In this document: piece after piece, positions 1 through 5,643 of the stretch
Position numbering within the stretch: position 1 is the stretch's first letter
Layout of the letters: each line of letters starts with the position of its first letter
Assembly: GCA_013911345.1 (NCBI GenBank)
Contig: JACETJ010000080.1
Location: 1 to 6,321, forward strand
From: Congregibacter sp.
GTDB taxonomy: Bacteria; Pseudomonadota; Gammaproteobacteria; Pseudomonadales; Halieaceae
Direction of reading: 5' to 3'
DNA: 6,321 nucleotides
The notes under the pieces: generated by a model
What the model saw: only the letters and a program-made list of their open reading frames with translations
Databases searched by the model: none
Told to the model about the DNA's origin: nothing
Position numbers and translations under genes: made by a program

Positions 1-1430
1 GTATAAAGGCGCGCCGTTTTCTCATTGAAATTGCCCGTGCCGATATGGCTGTAGTAGCGGATGCCTTTTTCTTCCCGTCGCTCAATAGAAAACAGTTTGC
101 AGTGCACCTTCAAGCCGGGGATACCAAAGATCACTTCCACCCCGGCCTCAGTCAATCGATGAGCCATTTCAATGTTGGCTTGCTCGTCGAATCGAGCAGC
201 AAGCTCTACGACAGCGGTCACGCGCTTGCCATTGTGCAGAGCATTCAACAACGCCTCGACCACCCGTGAGTTGTTGGCCGTGCGATACAGGCAGATCTTG
301 ATCGAGGTCACAGTAGGATCGAGCGCCGCGGTCTTCAGCACATCGACAATGTAACCAAACGAGTGATAGGGAAAATACAGCAGCACATCCCGCTCTCTGA
401 TGACCTCAAAAATACTGGCCGCGTCATCGAGGTCCGGCAAGTTAATGCGCGGGTGCGGCTTAAACTCTAGCGCCTTGCCTCCCGGGTTCGGGAACGACAG
501 AAAGTCTTTGGAGTTATGGTATCGGCCACCGGGAATCAAACTGTCGTAGCGTCCAAAACCGAAACTTTTGCGCAGGGCATTGAGAAGCTCCTCCGGCATC
601 GTTTTGTCATAAACAAACCGCACCGCATCGGCTCGGCGTCGCTGCTTTAGGCTCGAAGCCATTCTCTCAATCAGACTCTCGTTTATTGAAGGATCAAGCT
701 CTAACTCTGCGTCTCTGGAAAATTTGAAGCAATAGGCATCGACAGATGTCAGCTCAAAAACCCCGCGGAAGACCTGCGGCAAACAGGCTCGGATCACGTT
801 ATCTAGAGTGATATAGACAGTGCCTCTGCGGCGTCCTTTTTGGCGGGGGATTTCAATAAAACGACCCAACTGCTCCGAAGGCACCTCCAGTACCGCAAAA
901 CGCTTCCCCTCTGGCGTTCGAATCATTACGGCGAGGTAGAGCGATTCGTCTGCAAGATTTGGGATCGCCAGCGACTCTTCCAGTAAGATTGGCTCTAGCT
1001 CGGGCAGGACTGTATCCCTGAAATACTGCTGAACAAACGCTGCCTGTCCTTCGTCAAGCTGCCCTTCGTGGATAAGGTAGATTTTCTGCCGATGCAGCTC
1101 CTTCATCAACGCGGCATATATCGCATCAAATTCTTTTTGTAGCGACACAACCTCTTTCTGGATTGACTGCAGCAAGTCTTTTGCGCTCTGGCGCTGTGGC
1201 CCCCTGGAAACACTGATAAGCCTGCGAACTTCTGCAACGCGAACGCGAAAGAACTCGTCGAGGTTGTTAGAGAAAATACCCAAATAACGCACCCGCTCGA
1301 TCAACGGGACGGCCGGATTCTGCGCCTCCTGCAGAACGCGCGCATTGAACGAGAGCCAACTGAGTTCTCTGGGAAAGAAAAGCTGGCCATCGAGGTCAGC
1401 CCACCGGGTTGTGACCGAGTTATTACTCAT
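1..1430 (-). CDS. ppk1: Polyphosphate kinase 1 (PPK1), 3' part outside the window
   Basis: PPK1 reversibly makes inorganic polyphosphate from the gamma-phosphate of ATP through a phosphohistidine intermediate. The frame stays open from the ATG at 1428-1430 to the left edge (476 codons; E. coli PPK has about 690), so the C-terminal third is missing. Visible family signatures are RELSWLSFNARVLQEA (residues 21-36), SNNLDEFFRVR (54-64, with the Asn that contacts ATP in E. coli), YDSLIPGGRYHN, IRERDVLLYFPYHSF, and GLKVHCKLF carrying His443. His443 aligns with the autophosphorylated His435 of E. coli. HIGTGNFNEKTARLY follows, with its His at 462. The start is fixed because it is preceded by an in-frame TGA six codons upstream and by no other ATG; the Shine-Dalgarno is weak (a GGA in the last 10 nt). 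No frameshift is visible. It lies 142 nt downstream of the hydrolase on the same strand, so read-through from the psp operon is possible but not shown. Confidence 0.97.
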   Translation of the reverse strand, partial: MSNNSVTTRWADLDGQLFFPRELSWLSFNARVLQEAQNPAVPLIERVRYLGIFSNNLDEFFRVRVAEVRRLISVSRGPQRQSAKDLLQSIQKEVVSLQKEFDAIYAALMKELHRQKIYLIHEGQLDEGQAAFVQQYFRDTVLPELEPILLEESLAIPNLADESLYLAVMIRTPEGKRFAVLEVPSEQLGRFIEIPRQKGRRRGTVYITLDNVIRACLPQVFRGVFELTSVDAYCFKFSRDAELELDPSINESLIERMASSLKQRRRADAVRFVYDKTMPEELLNALRKSFGFGRYDSLIPGGRYHNSKDFLSFPNPGGKALEFKPHPRINLPDLDDAASIFEVIRERDVLLYFPYHSFGYIVDVLKTAALDPTVTSIKICLYRTANNSRVVEALLNALHNGKRVTAVVELAARFDEQANIEMAHRLTEAGVEVIFGIPGLKVHCKLFSIERREEKGIRYYSHIGTGNFNEKTARLY

Positions 1431-1507
1431 CGCGTCCGTTCTAAGGTGTCATGCTTGCCTAAAGCCGGGGACCTCACCTTACACACAACCTGATGTCATT
1501 CGCTACC

Positions 1508-1538
1508 ATCCTATTGCGCAGCCACATCGCATTAGGAT
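1508..1538. repeat. Imperfect inverted repeat upstream of ppk1
   Basis: ATCCTATT (1508-1515) and ATTAGGAT (1531-1538) are inverted copies matching at 7 of 8 positions, separated by 15 nt, and lie 78-108 nt upstream of the ppk1 start. No T-run follows on either strand, so this does not look like an intrinsic terminator. It could be an operator or chance. I saw no convincing sigma-70 promoter for ppk1 in 1431-1572. Confidence 0.3.
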
Positions 1539-1541
1539 CGC

Positions 1542-1580
1542 CTAGTGCCAGATTAGTGCCGCTTAGTGCCGCTTAGTGCC
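1542..1580. repeat. Four tandem copies of a 10-bp unit (core TAGTGCC)
   Basis: The core TAGTGCC occurs at 1543-1549, 1554-1560, 1564-1570 and 1574-1580, with start-to-start spacings of 11, 10 and 10 nt. The two rightmost units are identical (GCTTAGTGCC). On the minus strand each copy reads GGCACTAA or GGCACTAG. The rightmost copy forms the last codons and the TAA stop of the hydrolase gene, and the others lie between that gene and ppk1. Because the period is 10, the three TAA triplets fall in three different frames. It may be a replication-slippage product, or helically phased protein-binding sites; the sequence does not decide. Confidence 0.85.
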
Positions 1581-2361
1581 GACGTATAAAATCCGCCGCA
1601 GCACTGGCGCACGCTTCCGGCGCCTCCAAGGGTAGCAGGTGCCCGCCCGCCAACGACTGGACTTCCACCGCCTGGTTGATCGCTTGTGCCCAAGAGAGCC
1701 TCTCTGCATTCAACACATCTGAAGATTCACCAGCAACGACCAAAGCTGGGCAAGCCAACGCTTTAAGAGAACCCGTCATCCTTGGCACAGATCGATAAAT
1801 GCAGGCCTCCCAGGCACCGCTGTGACGCAGTGTGACGCTGCCATCAGGCTGCGCAATGTGGCCTGCCGCTACGTAATCCATGAGTACGGGGTCGCTGACC
1901 CCGGCAAACACTCTTTTGCCGCGGTAGAAGTCAAATGCTGCGTCACTGCTCTCGAACACATGCGGCCGTGAGAGGGCGCGCTTCACTATGGGGACTGCAT
2001 CGGGTTTGAAAAAAGAGAACACTCTGGCCCAAAACCAGATGCGCGTCGGCACCAACACCGGGTCGAGCGCGACAATACCGGAGAAGAGGTCAGGCCTGCG
2101 GGCTGCGGCAAGTATTGCCGAAGCCGCTCCCATTGAATGACCGATGAGCCATACGGGCCCCTGCTCGTCGCCCTCTATCCGCCCAATGAGATCGGAGGCA
2201 TATGTTTGCCAAGTCAGAAACGTGGGGGCCGGCTCACTGGACACTAACGGTCTGTGGGCGTGAGTACTCACCGGCTGACCCAGATATTCACCCAGCGCAT
2301 TTAAGAGGATGCGATAAGAGCCTGGTGGATAACCATTGGCATGAGAGAACAACAACTTCAT
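1573..2361 (-). CDS. Alpha/beta-hydrolase fold protein, last gene of the psp run
   Basis: A 262-residue single-domain alpha/beta hydrolase. The N-terminal HANGYPPGSY (7-16) is the loop that normally supplies the oxyanion hole. GHSMGA (74-79) is the nucleophile elbow with Ser76. GESSDVL (211-217) offers Asp215 as the catalytic acid, and GGHLLPLEAP (239-248) gives His241, so the triad looks complete. A cap region lies between about residues 105 and 185. There is no signal peptide, so the protein is probably cytoplasmic. The substrate cannot be told; esterase, lipase-like or C-C hydrolase activities are all possible. The ATG follows pspC by 20 nt, with a modest GGCGAG ribosome site, so co-transcription with pspC is likely. 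Its stop codon lies inside the rightmost copy of the 10-bp tandem repeat. A lysophospholipase-like role in membrane repair would suit the context but is only inference. Confidence 0.87.
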   Translation of the reverse strand: MKLLFSHANGYPPGSYRILLNALGEYLGQPVSTHAHRPLVSSEPAPTFLTWQTYASDLIGRIEGDEQGPVWLIGHSMGAASAILAAARRPDLFSGIVALDPVLVPTRIWFWARVFSFFKPDAVPIVKRALSRPHVFESSDAAFDFYRGKRVFAGVSDPVLMDYVAAGHIAQPDGSVTLRHSGAWEACIYRSVPRMTGSLKALACPALVVAGESSDVLNAERLSWAQAINQAVEVQSLAGGHLLPLEAPEACASAAADFIRRH

Positions 2362-2381
2362 CTCGCCATTATGGGGGATTC

Positions 2382-2840
2382 TCAGAGCTTCGAGAATTCC
2401 CGGTTCAGATCATACTGTCGGGATGTCACGTAGCGCTCCATCGCCTCAATGCGGCTGGCAGCTTTGGCCACCCGGTCTTTCGCCTTGCGCACACGTTCTG
2501 CCGGCGCATCGCTGTAACGAAAGACCGTCTTACGTCGATAGGCGTGGCGATCCTCGTCATACTCCATCTCGATCTCCACCTCCTCTTCGGGCAGGTCGGA
2601 CCATCGCGACGTCTTCGGGGCAATCGCTACCCACGCAATCACGTACAGCCAAAATGCGAGAGCGCCTGTGAACATCAAAAGCGCCAGGGCCGCGAGACGG
2701 ACCACCCAGTTGGGCACATCCCAGTGCACCGCCAGCCCAGCGCAGACCCCGCCAATCCATCCTTCGGAGCGGTTACGATATAAACCCACACCCCACCCGC
2801 GACGGCGGCTCTCACCAAAACTTCTATTGCGATTGGACAT
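2382..2840 (-). CDS. pspC: Phage shock protein C, inner-membrane stress sensor
   Basis: PspC works with PspB at the inner membrane to sense envelope stress and recruit PspA away from PspF. The protein has 152 residues, longer than the E. coli protein of about 119. The PspC domain starts at LYRNRSEGWIGGVCAG (20-35) and continues through AVHWDVPNWVVRLA. A hydrophobic stretch covers about 46-75 and ends in APK. Next come an acidic segment (DLPEEEVEIEMEYDED, 82-97), a basic stretch, and a probable coiled coil (about 112-138). It ends in MERYVTSRQYDLNREFSKL, very like the end of E. coli PspC (MERYVTS...RSRFRQL). The extra length comes from a basic N-terminal leader (1-19) and the acidic/basic linker. 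The ATG is 2 nt after the pspB stop, and its strong ribosome site lies inside the pspB 3' end, which suggests coupled translation. Confidence 0.95.
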   Translation of the reverse strand: MSNRNRSFGESRRRGWGVGLYRNRSEGWIGGVCAGLAVHWDVPNWVVRLAALALLMFTGALAFWLYVIAWVAIAPKTSRWSDLPEEEVEIEMEYDEDRHAYRRKTVFRYSDAPAERVRKAKDRVAKAASRIEAMERYVTSRQYDLNREFSKL

Positions 2841-2842
2841 CT

Positions 2843-3100
2843 CTACACCTCCTCCTTGGTCTGGTCGCCACGTTGCTGGCGCCAGTTTGGGTGATCGGCT
2901 TCGAGTATCGACTCTAATGACTCGATGCGATCCGCCATTTGATCCACTGCCACCAACATTTCTTCCAGCGCCTGCCGATCATCCTCACTGAGCTGGCTGC
3001 TGGATCGGCTCACGCTCCGGTAGTGCATGACGATCCAAGTGGGTGCCACGATCACCATGAACAGCACCATGGGCACAAATAACATTTCAAACGGGTTCAT
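2843..3100 (-). CDS. pspB: Phage shock protein B
   Basis: PspB is a small inner-membrane protein that pairs with PspC to relay envelope stress to PspA. The 85 residues show an N-terminal membrane helix (about 5-26, ending WIVMHYRS). A cytoplasmic helical region follows (about 36-67), closing with RIESLESILEADHPNWR (58-74), nearly identical to the E. coli RIQALESILDAEHPNWR. A short charged tail (QQRGDQTKEEV) extends beyond the usual end of about 74 residues. The ATG has a good ribosome site (AGGGAGGGGAA directly upstream). The gene lies 76 nt after pspA, the widest gap in the run, and 2 nt before pspC. I found no clear promoter or terminator in that 76-nt gap. Confidence 0.96.
   Translation of the reverse strand: MNPFEMLFVPMVLFMVIVAPTWIVMHYRSVSRSSSQLSEDDRQALEEMLVAVDQMADRIESLESILEADHPNWRQQRGDQTKEEV
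2848..2857 (-). promoter_or_regulatory. Strong pspC ribosome binding site inside pspB
   Basis: On the minus strand AAGGAGGAGG lies 7 nt before the pspC ATG and encodes the Lys-Glu-Glu near the C-terminus of PspB. Together with the 2-nt gap between the genes it argues for translational coupling of the two partner proteins. Confidence 0.8.
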
Positions 3101-3176
3101 TTCCCCTCCCTGTTGATCACTGCGCGCGCGTTACGCCCAGCCCCTATTCCTTTGGGTTCGATTATGACAGCTATGG

Positions 3177-3884
3177 TCATACCTTTTTGGACTCAGAATC
3201 TTCAGATGGCTCGGTCTCAGATTGCGTCATGGCGTCTTTGATTCGCAAGAGTTCCTCATCTAGCCAGTCCTGTTCACCCAGCGCCTCAATCTCAGCCGCC
3301 AGGCTGGAAGCCGTATCGCGCCCAAGATCCATCGCCTGCAGCTCCCCTTCGAGGGTATCCACCTTGCGCTCAAAGCGCTCAAACTTGGCAAAGGCATTAT
3401 CCAGCTCGTCCCGCTGAACCTGCTTTTTCACCTGCACACGTGAACTGGCGGTCTTGGCGCGCAGCAAAATAGCTTTTTGCTTGGCCTTGGCGTCATCCAG
3501 TTTTTGCTGGAGCTGGCCGATCTCTTCATTGAGTTGACCAATCTGCTCACCAGAAGCCATCAGCTCATCTTCAACTACTCTCAACGTGTCTTCCACCGCG
3601 CGGCGCTCCTGTAGCGCCGCCTTGGCCAGATCATCGCGCCCCTTCGACACCGCCAACTTCGCTTTCTCCTCCCAGGCAGTGACCTCGGCAGCGATGCGAT
3701 CGCGCCGGCGGGAGGCGGTTTTCTGCTCAGCGATGACCCGCGCTGACGCACTTCGTACCTCAACGAGCGTGTCTTCCATCTCCTGAATAATCAGGCGAAT
3801 CATCTTTTCCGGATCTTCAGCGCTGTCACACAACGCATTCAGATTGGAGTTCACGATATCGGATATTCTTGAAAAAATGCCCAT
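3177..3884 (-). CDS. pspA: Phage shock protein A, membrane-repair effector and PspF inhibitor
   Basis: PspA is a peripheral inner-membrane protein of the PspA/IM30 (ESCRT-III-like) family. It keeps PspF inactive in unstressed cells and assembles on damaged membrane under stress. The 235 residues begin with the amphipathic, membrane-binding segment MGIFSRISDIVNSNLNAL. AEDPEKMIRLIIQEMEDTLVEVRS (22-45) follows, almost the same as in E. coli. Long coiled-coil helices then run to about residue 185. The C-terminus (about 205-235) has DWLDEELLRIKDAM followed by a Ser/Glu-rich tail ending SKKV, about 13 residues longer than the E. coli protein. The ATG has a clear ribosome site (AAGAGGAGAGG) and lies 12 nt after the lipoprotein stop. 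Transcription is expected mainly from the sigma-54 promoter near 4427-4441. Distinction from the related IM30/Vipp1 rests on the pspB/pspC/pspF neighbours and the absence of Vipp1's extra C-terminal helix. Confidence 0.97.
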   Translation of the reverse strand: MGIFSRISDIVNSNLNALCDSAEDPEKMIRLIIQEMEDTLVEVRSASARVIAEQKTASRRRDRIAAEVTAWEEKAKLAVSKGRDDLAKAALQERRAVEDTLRVVEDELMASGEQIGQLNEEIGQLQQKLDDAKAKQKAILLRAKTASSRVQVKKQVQRDELDNAFAKFERFERKVDTLEGELQAMDLGRDTASSLAAEIEALGEQDWLDEELLRIKDAMTQSETEPSEDSESKKV

Positions 3885-3896
3885 GTCCCTCTCCTC

Positions 3897-4139
3897 TTAC
3901 ACGATTTCAGTACTTGCGCGCTCCGCCATCTCGGCACAGTCGAGCGCTGCGAGTTCGGGTGACACACCACCCGCCTCGCGCTTTTCAATACACAGGGCGT
4001 AGTCGCTGGGTGCGTCTTCGCTGACCACGGTTACCATGCCGCAGCCCGCCATCAGCAATACACCAGCCACCATCGCGCCAATCATTCTGGCCCGCGCCAC
4101 GCTCACATCTCGTTCCATTACCCTCGAATCAACTCGCAT
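3897..4139 (-). CDS. Small putative lipoprotein upstream of pspA
   Basis: I do not recognise this 80-residue protein. A basic N-region with four Arg (R6, R10, R16, R18) is followed by a hydrophobic core (19-30) and the lipobox LMAGC, with Cys33 as the probable lipidated residue. The mature part has only 48 residues and two further Cys (50 and 68) that could form a disulfide in the periplasm. The residue after Cys33 is Gly rather than Asp, so by the Lol rule it would go to the outer membrane. The ATG at 4137-4139 has AAGGAG about 10 nt upstream and overlaps the end of the preceding gene by 11 nt. An alternative ATG at 4116-4118 (Met8) would still leave a usable signal peptide. It lies 12 nt before pspA on the same strand and behind the sigma-54 promoter, so it should be induced with the psp genes. 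Role unknown; an envelope sensor or accessory factor is inference. Confidence 0.82.
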   Translation of the reverse strand: MRVDSRVMERDVSVARARMIGAMVAGVLLMAGCGMVTVVSEDAPSDYALCIEKREAGGVSPELAALDCAEMAERASTEIV

Positions 4140-4350
4140 AGCGCTCTTCTCCTTCTACACCTTGCAACGGCTGATTGGGGGCCACATAGCGACCCGCCAG
4201 ACTCCGGCCCAACCAATAAGCGCCCTCCACCGAAGCCGTGACAAACCCAAAGGTCGCGGCTGCTCTGGCGGGCCCGGCGAATACCGCCACGGCACTGCAA
4301 ACAAACAACACGGCCATGTAAACCAGCGCTCTCTCGTCGATAACATCCAT
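4129..4350 (-). CDS. Small putative membrane protein, first gene of the psp operon
   Basis: An unrecognised 73-residue protein. A hydrophobic segment (about 8-26) follows an acidic N-terminus (MDVIDER) and ends near GPARAAA. A second, weaker apolar stretch covers about 31-48 (with EGAYWLGRS), followed by a polar tail ending GEERYAS. It could be a one- or two-helix inner-membrane protein; the acidic N-terminus argues against a normal Sec signal peptide. It is unlike PspB, PspD or PspG. I place the start at the ATG 4348-4350 because GGAG lies 7 nt upstream. The frame is open up to an ATG at 4435-4437, but that lies within the sigma-54 promoter, upstream of the expected transcript start. The ATG at 4369-4371 is possible but has a poorer ribosome site. 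The stop overlaps the lipoprotein start by 11 nt, which suggests translational coupling. Confidence 0.72.
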   Translation of the reverse strand: MDVIDERALVYMAVLFVCSAVAVFAGPARAAATFGFVTASVEGAYWLGRSLAGRYVAPNQPLQGVEGEERYAS

Positions 4351-4425
4351 TTCATCTCTCCGTCGTTTCATGATGACTTGCTTCCCTGCCTTATGAGGCC
4401 GTTTGCGCCTGCACACCACTGTAGT

Positions 4426-4441
4426 AGCGAACGGCATGCCA
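4426..4441 (-). promoter_or_regulatory. Sigma-54 (-24/-12) promoter of the psp operon
   Basis: Minus strand: TGGCATGCCGTTCGCT. The -24 GG (4440-4439) and -12 GC (4428-4427) are separated by exactly 10 nt, as sigma-54 requires. The -24 part matches TGGCACG at 6 of 7 positions; the -12 part is TCGCT instead of TTGCT. Transcription should begin near 4415, giving a leader of about 65 nt before the ATG at 4350. Position and direction, facing the psp genes and divergent from pspF, are as in enterobacterial psp loci. Confidence 0.82.
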
Positions 4442-4442
4442 T

Positions 4443-4455
4443 AATCAATTTATGT
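4443..4455. promoter_or_regulatory. Possible IHF site between activator sites and sigma-54 promoter
   Basis: AATCAATTTATGT fits the first half of the IHF consensus (WATCAA) but not the TTR half. The flanks are A/T-rich. It lies at about -28 to -40 from the predicted psp start. IHF bends DNA at this place in the E. coli psp promoter. The motif is weak. Confidence 0.2.
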
Positions 4456-4497
4456 ATGAAGATCAGGTAGTTATATCGATACGGCACAAACGATAGG

Positions 4498-4542
4498 CCA
4501 CTTGAAGGTGGTATTAACCTTAAATAAATGGCGCAAATTGCC
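4498..4542. promoter_or_regulatory. Candidate PspF upstream activating sites
   Basis: Three small dyads cluster here: CCACTTGAAGGTGG (4498-4511), AAGGT-N7-ACCTT (4505-4521) and GCAAATTGC (4533-4541). Measured from the predicted psp start near 4415 their centres are at about -90, -98 and -122. In E. coli PspF binds two sites at roughly -80 to -125, and binding there also represses pspF. The match is in position and symmetry only; I did not match a PspF consensus. Confidence 0.35.
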
Positions 4543-4564
4543 TTTATAGGTGTATATTTCGCCG

Positions 4565-5605
4565 ATGAATCCACAAGCCCCGAACATTATTGGCGAGTCA
4601 CCTCAGCTAGCCGCTGCGCTGGACCATATCTCCAGACTGGCGTCCATTGACCGTTCTGTCTTGATCATTGGGGAGCGTGGGACGGGTAAAGAATTAGCTG
4701 CGGAGCGCCTGCATTACCTTTCACCCCGCTGGGACCAGACCTTCACCAAAATCAACTGCAGCGCCATCGCAGAGACCCTCCTTGAGAGCGAACTTTTTGG
4801 GCACGAGGCGGGAGCGTTTACGGGGGCGACAAAGCAGCATCTCGGGCGCTTCGAGCTCACCGATGGCGGCACACTGTTTCTCGATGAACTCGCCACCATG
4901 TCACTGCGTCTGCAGGAAAAACTGTTGCGGGTGATTGAATACGGCGAGTTTGAAAGGGTTGGCGGCCAAAAGACGCTGCAGGTTGACGTTAGATTGGTCG
5001 CGGCCACCAACGCCGATCTACCCTCCCTGGCCGACGAGGGGCGCTTTCGATGGGATTTACTGGATCGACTCAGCTTCGACGTCGTGCATCTACCCCCCTT
5101 GAGAGAGCGCGAGGACGATCTCTATGAGCTAGCGCAACATTTCAGCGTCCGGATGTGCCGTGAGCTGGGCTGGGATTACTTTCCGGGTTTTAGCGACGCT
5201 GCGATCAAGCAGCTGAGCGCCCATCACTGGCCAGGCAATATTCGAGAACTGAAAAACGTCGTCGAGCGGTCCCTGTTCCGAACCACTGACCCCGAGCGCC
5301 CGATCAAGACGATCGTGATTGACCCTTTTTCTTCGGCATCAGAGGCCAGCGCGACGCAGTTCGAAAGGTCAGAGCAAGCTGAGGCATCCAGCTCAATCGA
5401 GGAAACGCCCGATTGGCCCGTGTCCCTGAAGGACTTGCTGCGCAAGACAGAACTCGATTGGCTGCAACGCGCACTGACGGCCTGCGACCAGCGACAGAAT
5501 GAAGCGGCCAAACTGCTGGGCTTATCTTATGATCAGATGCGCGCGCTGATGCGCAAGCATCACCAGACCACCCGGCCGGGTCGGCAAAAGAAAAAGCAGA
5601 AATAG
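4565..5605 (+). CDS. pspF: PspF, sigma-54 activator of the phage shock operon
   Basis: PspF is an AAA+ enhancer-binding protein that remodels sigma-54 RNA polymerase at the psp promoter and is held inactive by PspA. The 346 residues contain Walker A GERGTGKE (36-43), the sigma-54-contacting GAFTGA loop (83-88), Walker B GGTLFLDE (101-108), AATNAD (146-151), Arg162 and Arg168 at the arginine-finger positions, and WPGNIREL (222-229). Trp56 in YLSPRW is the residue E. coli PspF uses to respond to PspA. The protein ends in a Fis-type helix-turn-helix (about 310-335) and a basic tail. As in E. coli there is no N-terminal sensory domain. A Ser/Glu-rich linker (about 255-285) makes it some 20 residues longer than E. 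coli PspF. The ATG at 4565 aligns with the E. coli start (NIIGES versus NLLGEA); a GTG at 4550 would add five residues without a ribosome site. The gene is divergent from the psp operon. Confidence 0.97.
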   Translation: MNPQAPNIIGESPQLAAALDHISRLASIDRSVLIIGERGTGKELAAERLHYLSPRWDQTFTKINCSAIAETLLESELFGHEAGAFTGATKQHLGRFELTDGGTLFLDELATMSLRLQEKLLRVIEYGEFERVGGQKTLQVDVRLVAATNADLPSLADEGRFRWDLLDRLSFDVVHLPPLREREDDLYELAQHFSVRMCRELGWDYFPGFSDAAIKQLSAHHWPGNIRELKNVVERSLFRTTDPERPIKTIVIDPFSSASEASATQFERSEQAEASSSIEETPDWPVSLKDLLRKTELDWLQRALTACDQRQNEAAKLLGLSYDQMRALMRKHHQTTRPGRQKKKQK

Positions 5606-5643
5606 GTCGAAGCTCTGGCCCTGACCACTTGCGGGAGCGGCTG
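5606..5643. other. Convergent intergenic gap between pspF and the glycosyltransferase
   Basis: 38 nt separate the two stop codons. The only dyad is a 4-bp one (GGTC at 5605-5608 and GACC at 5623-5626), with no T-run on either strand, so I see no intrinsic terminator here. Confidence 0.5.

Noticed and set aside
1447..1499. Two TGTCAT motifs upstream of ppk1 as a possible Pho box
   Set aside because: The Pho box needs two repeats 11 nt apart. These are 47 nt apart, point away from ppk1, and there is no second half near either.
1542..1580. Tandem repeat as a CRISPR array
   Set aside because: The units are 10 bp and directly adjacent, with no spacers and no cas genes.
2202..2783. 193-codon plus-strand open frame opposite the hydrolase and pspC
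   Set aside because: It spans the junction of two well-supported minus-strand genes, and its translation shows no recognisable domain.
3101..3176. Internal promoter or terminator between pspA and pspB
   Set aside because: There is a GC-rich stretch (GCGCGCGC) but no stem with a T-run and no GG-N10-GC or convincing -35/-10 pair.
4036..4470. 144-codon plus-strand open frame opposite the small membrane protein and lipoprotein genes
   Set aside because: It lies antisense to two overlapping genes that have ribosome sites, a lipobox and an upstream promoter, and its own protein has low-complexity, shadow-like composition.
4502..4530. Sigma-70 promoter for pspF (TTGAAG at 4502-4507, TAAATG at 4525-4530, 17-nt spacing)
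   Set aside because: The -10 element matches TATAAT at only 3 of 6 positions, so it is too weak to annotate, though pspF is expected to have such a promoter.
4529..4543. TGGCGCAAATTGCCT on the plus strand as a sigma-54 promoter for pspF
   Set aside because: The GG and GC are only 8 nt apart instead of 10, a spacing sigma-54 does not tolerate; it is more likely a dyad.
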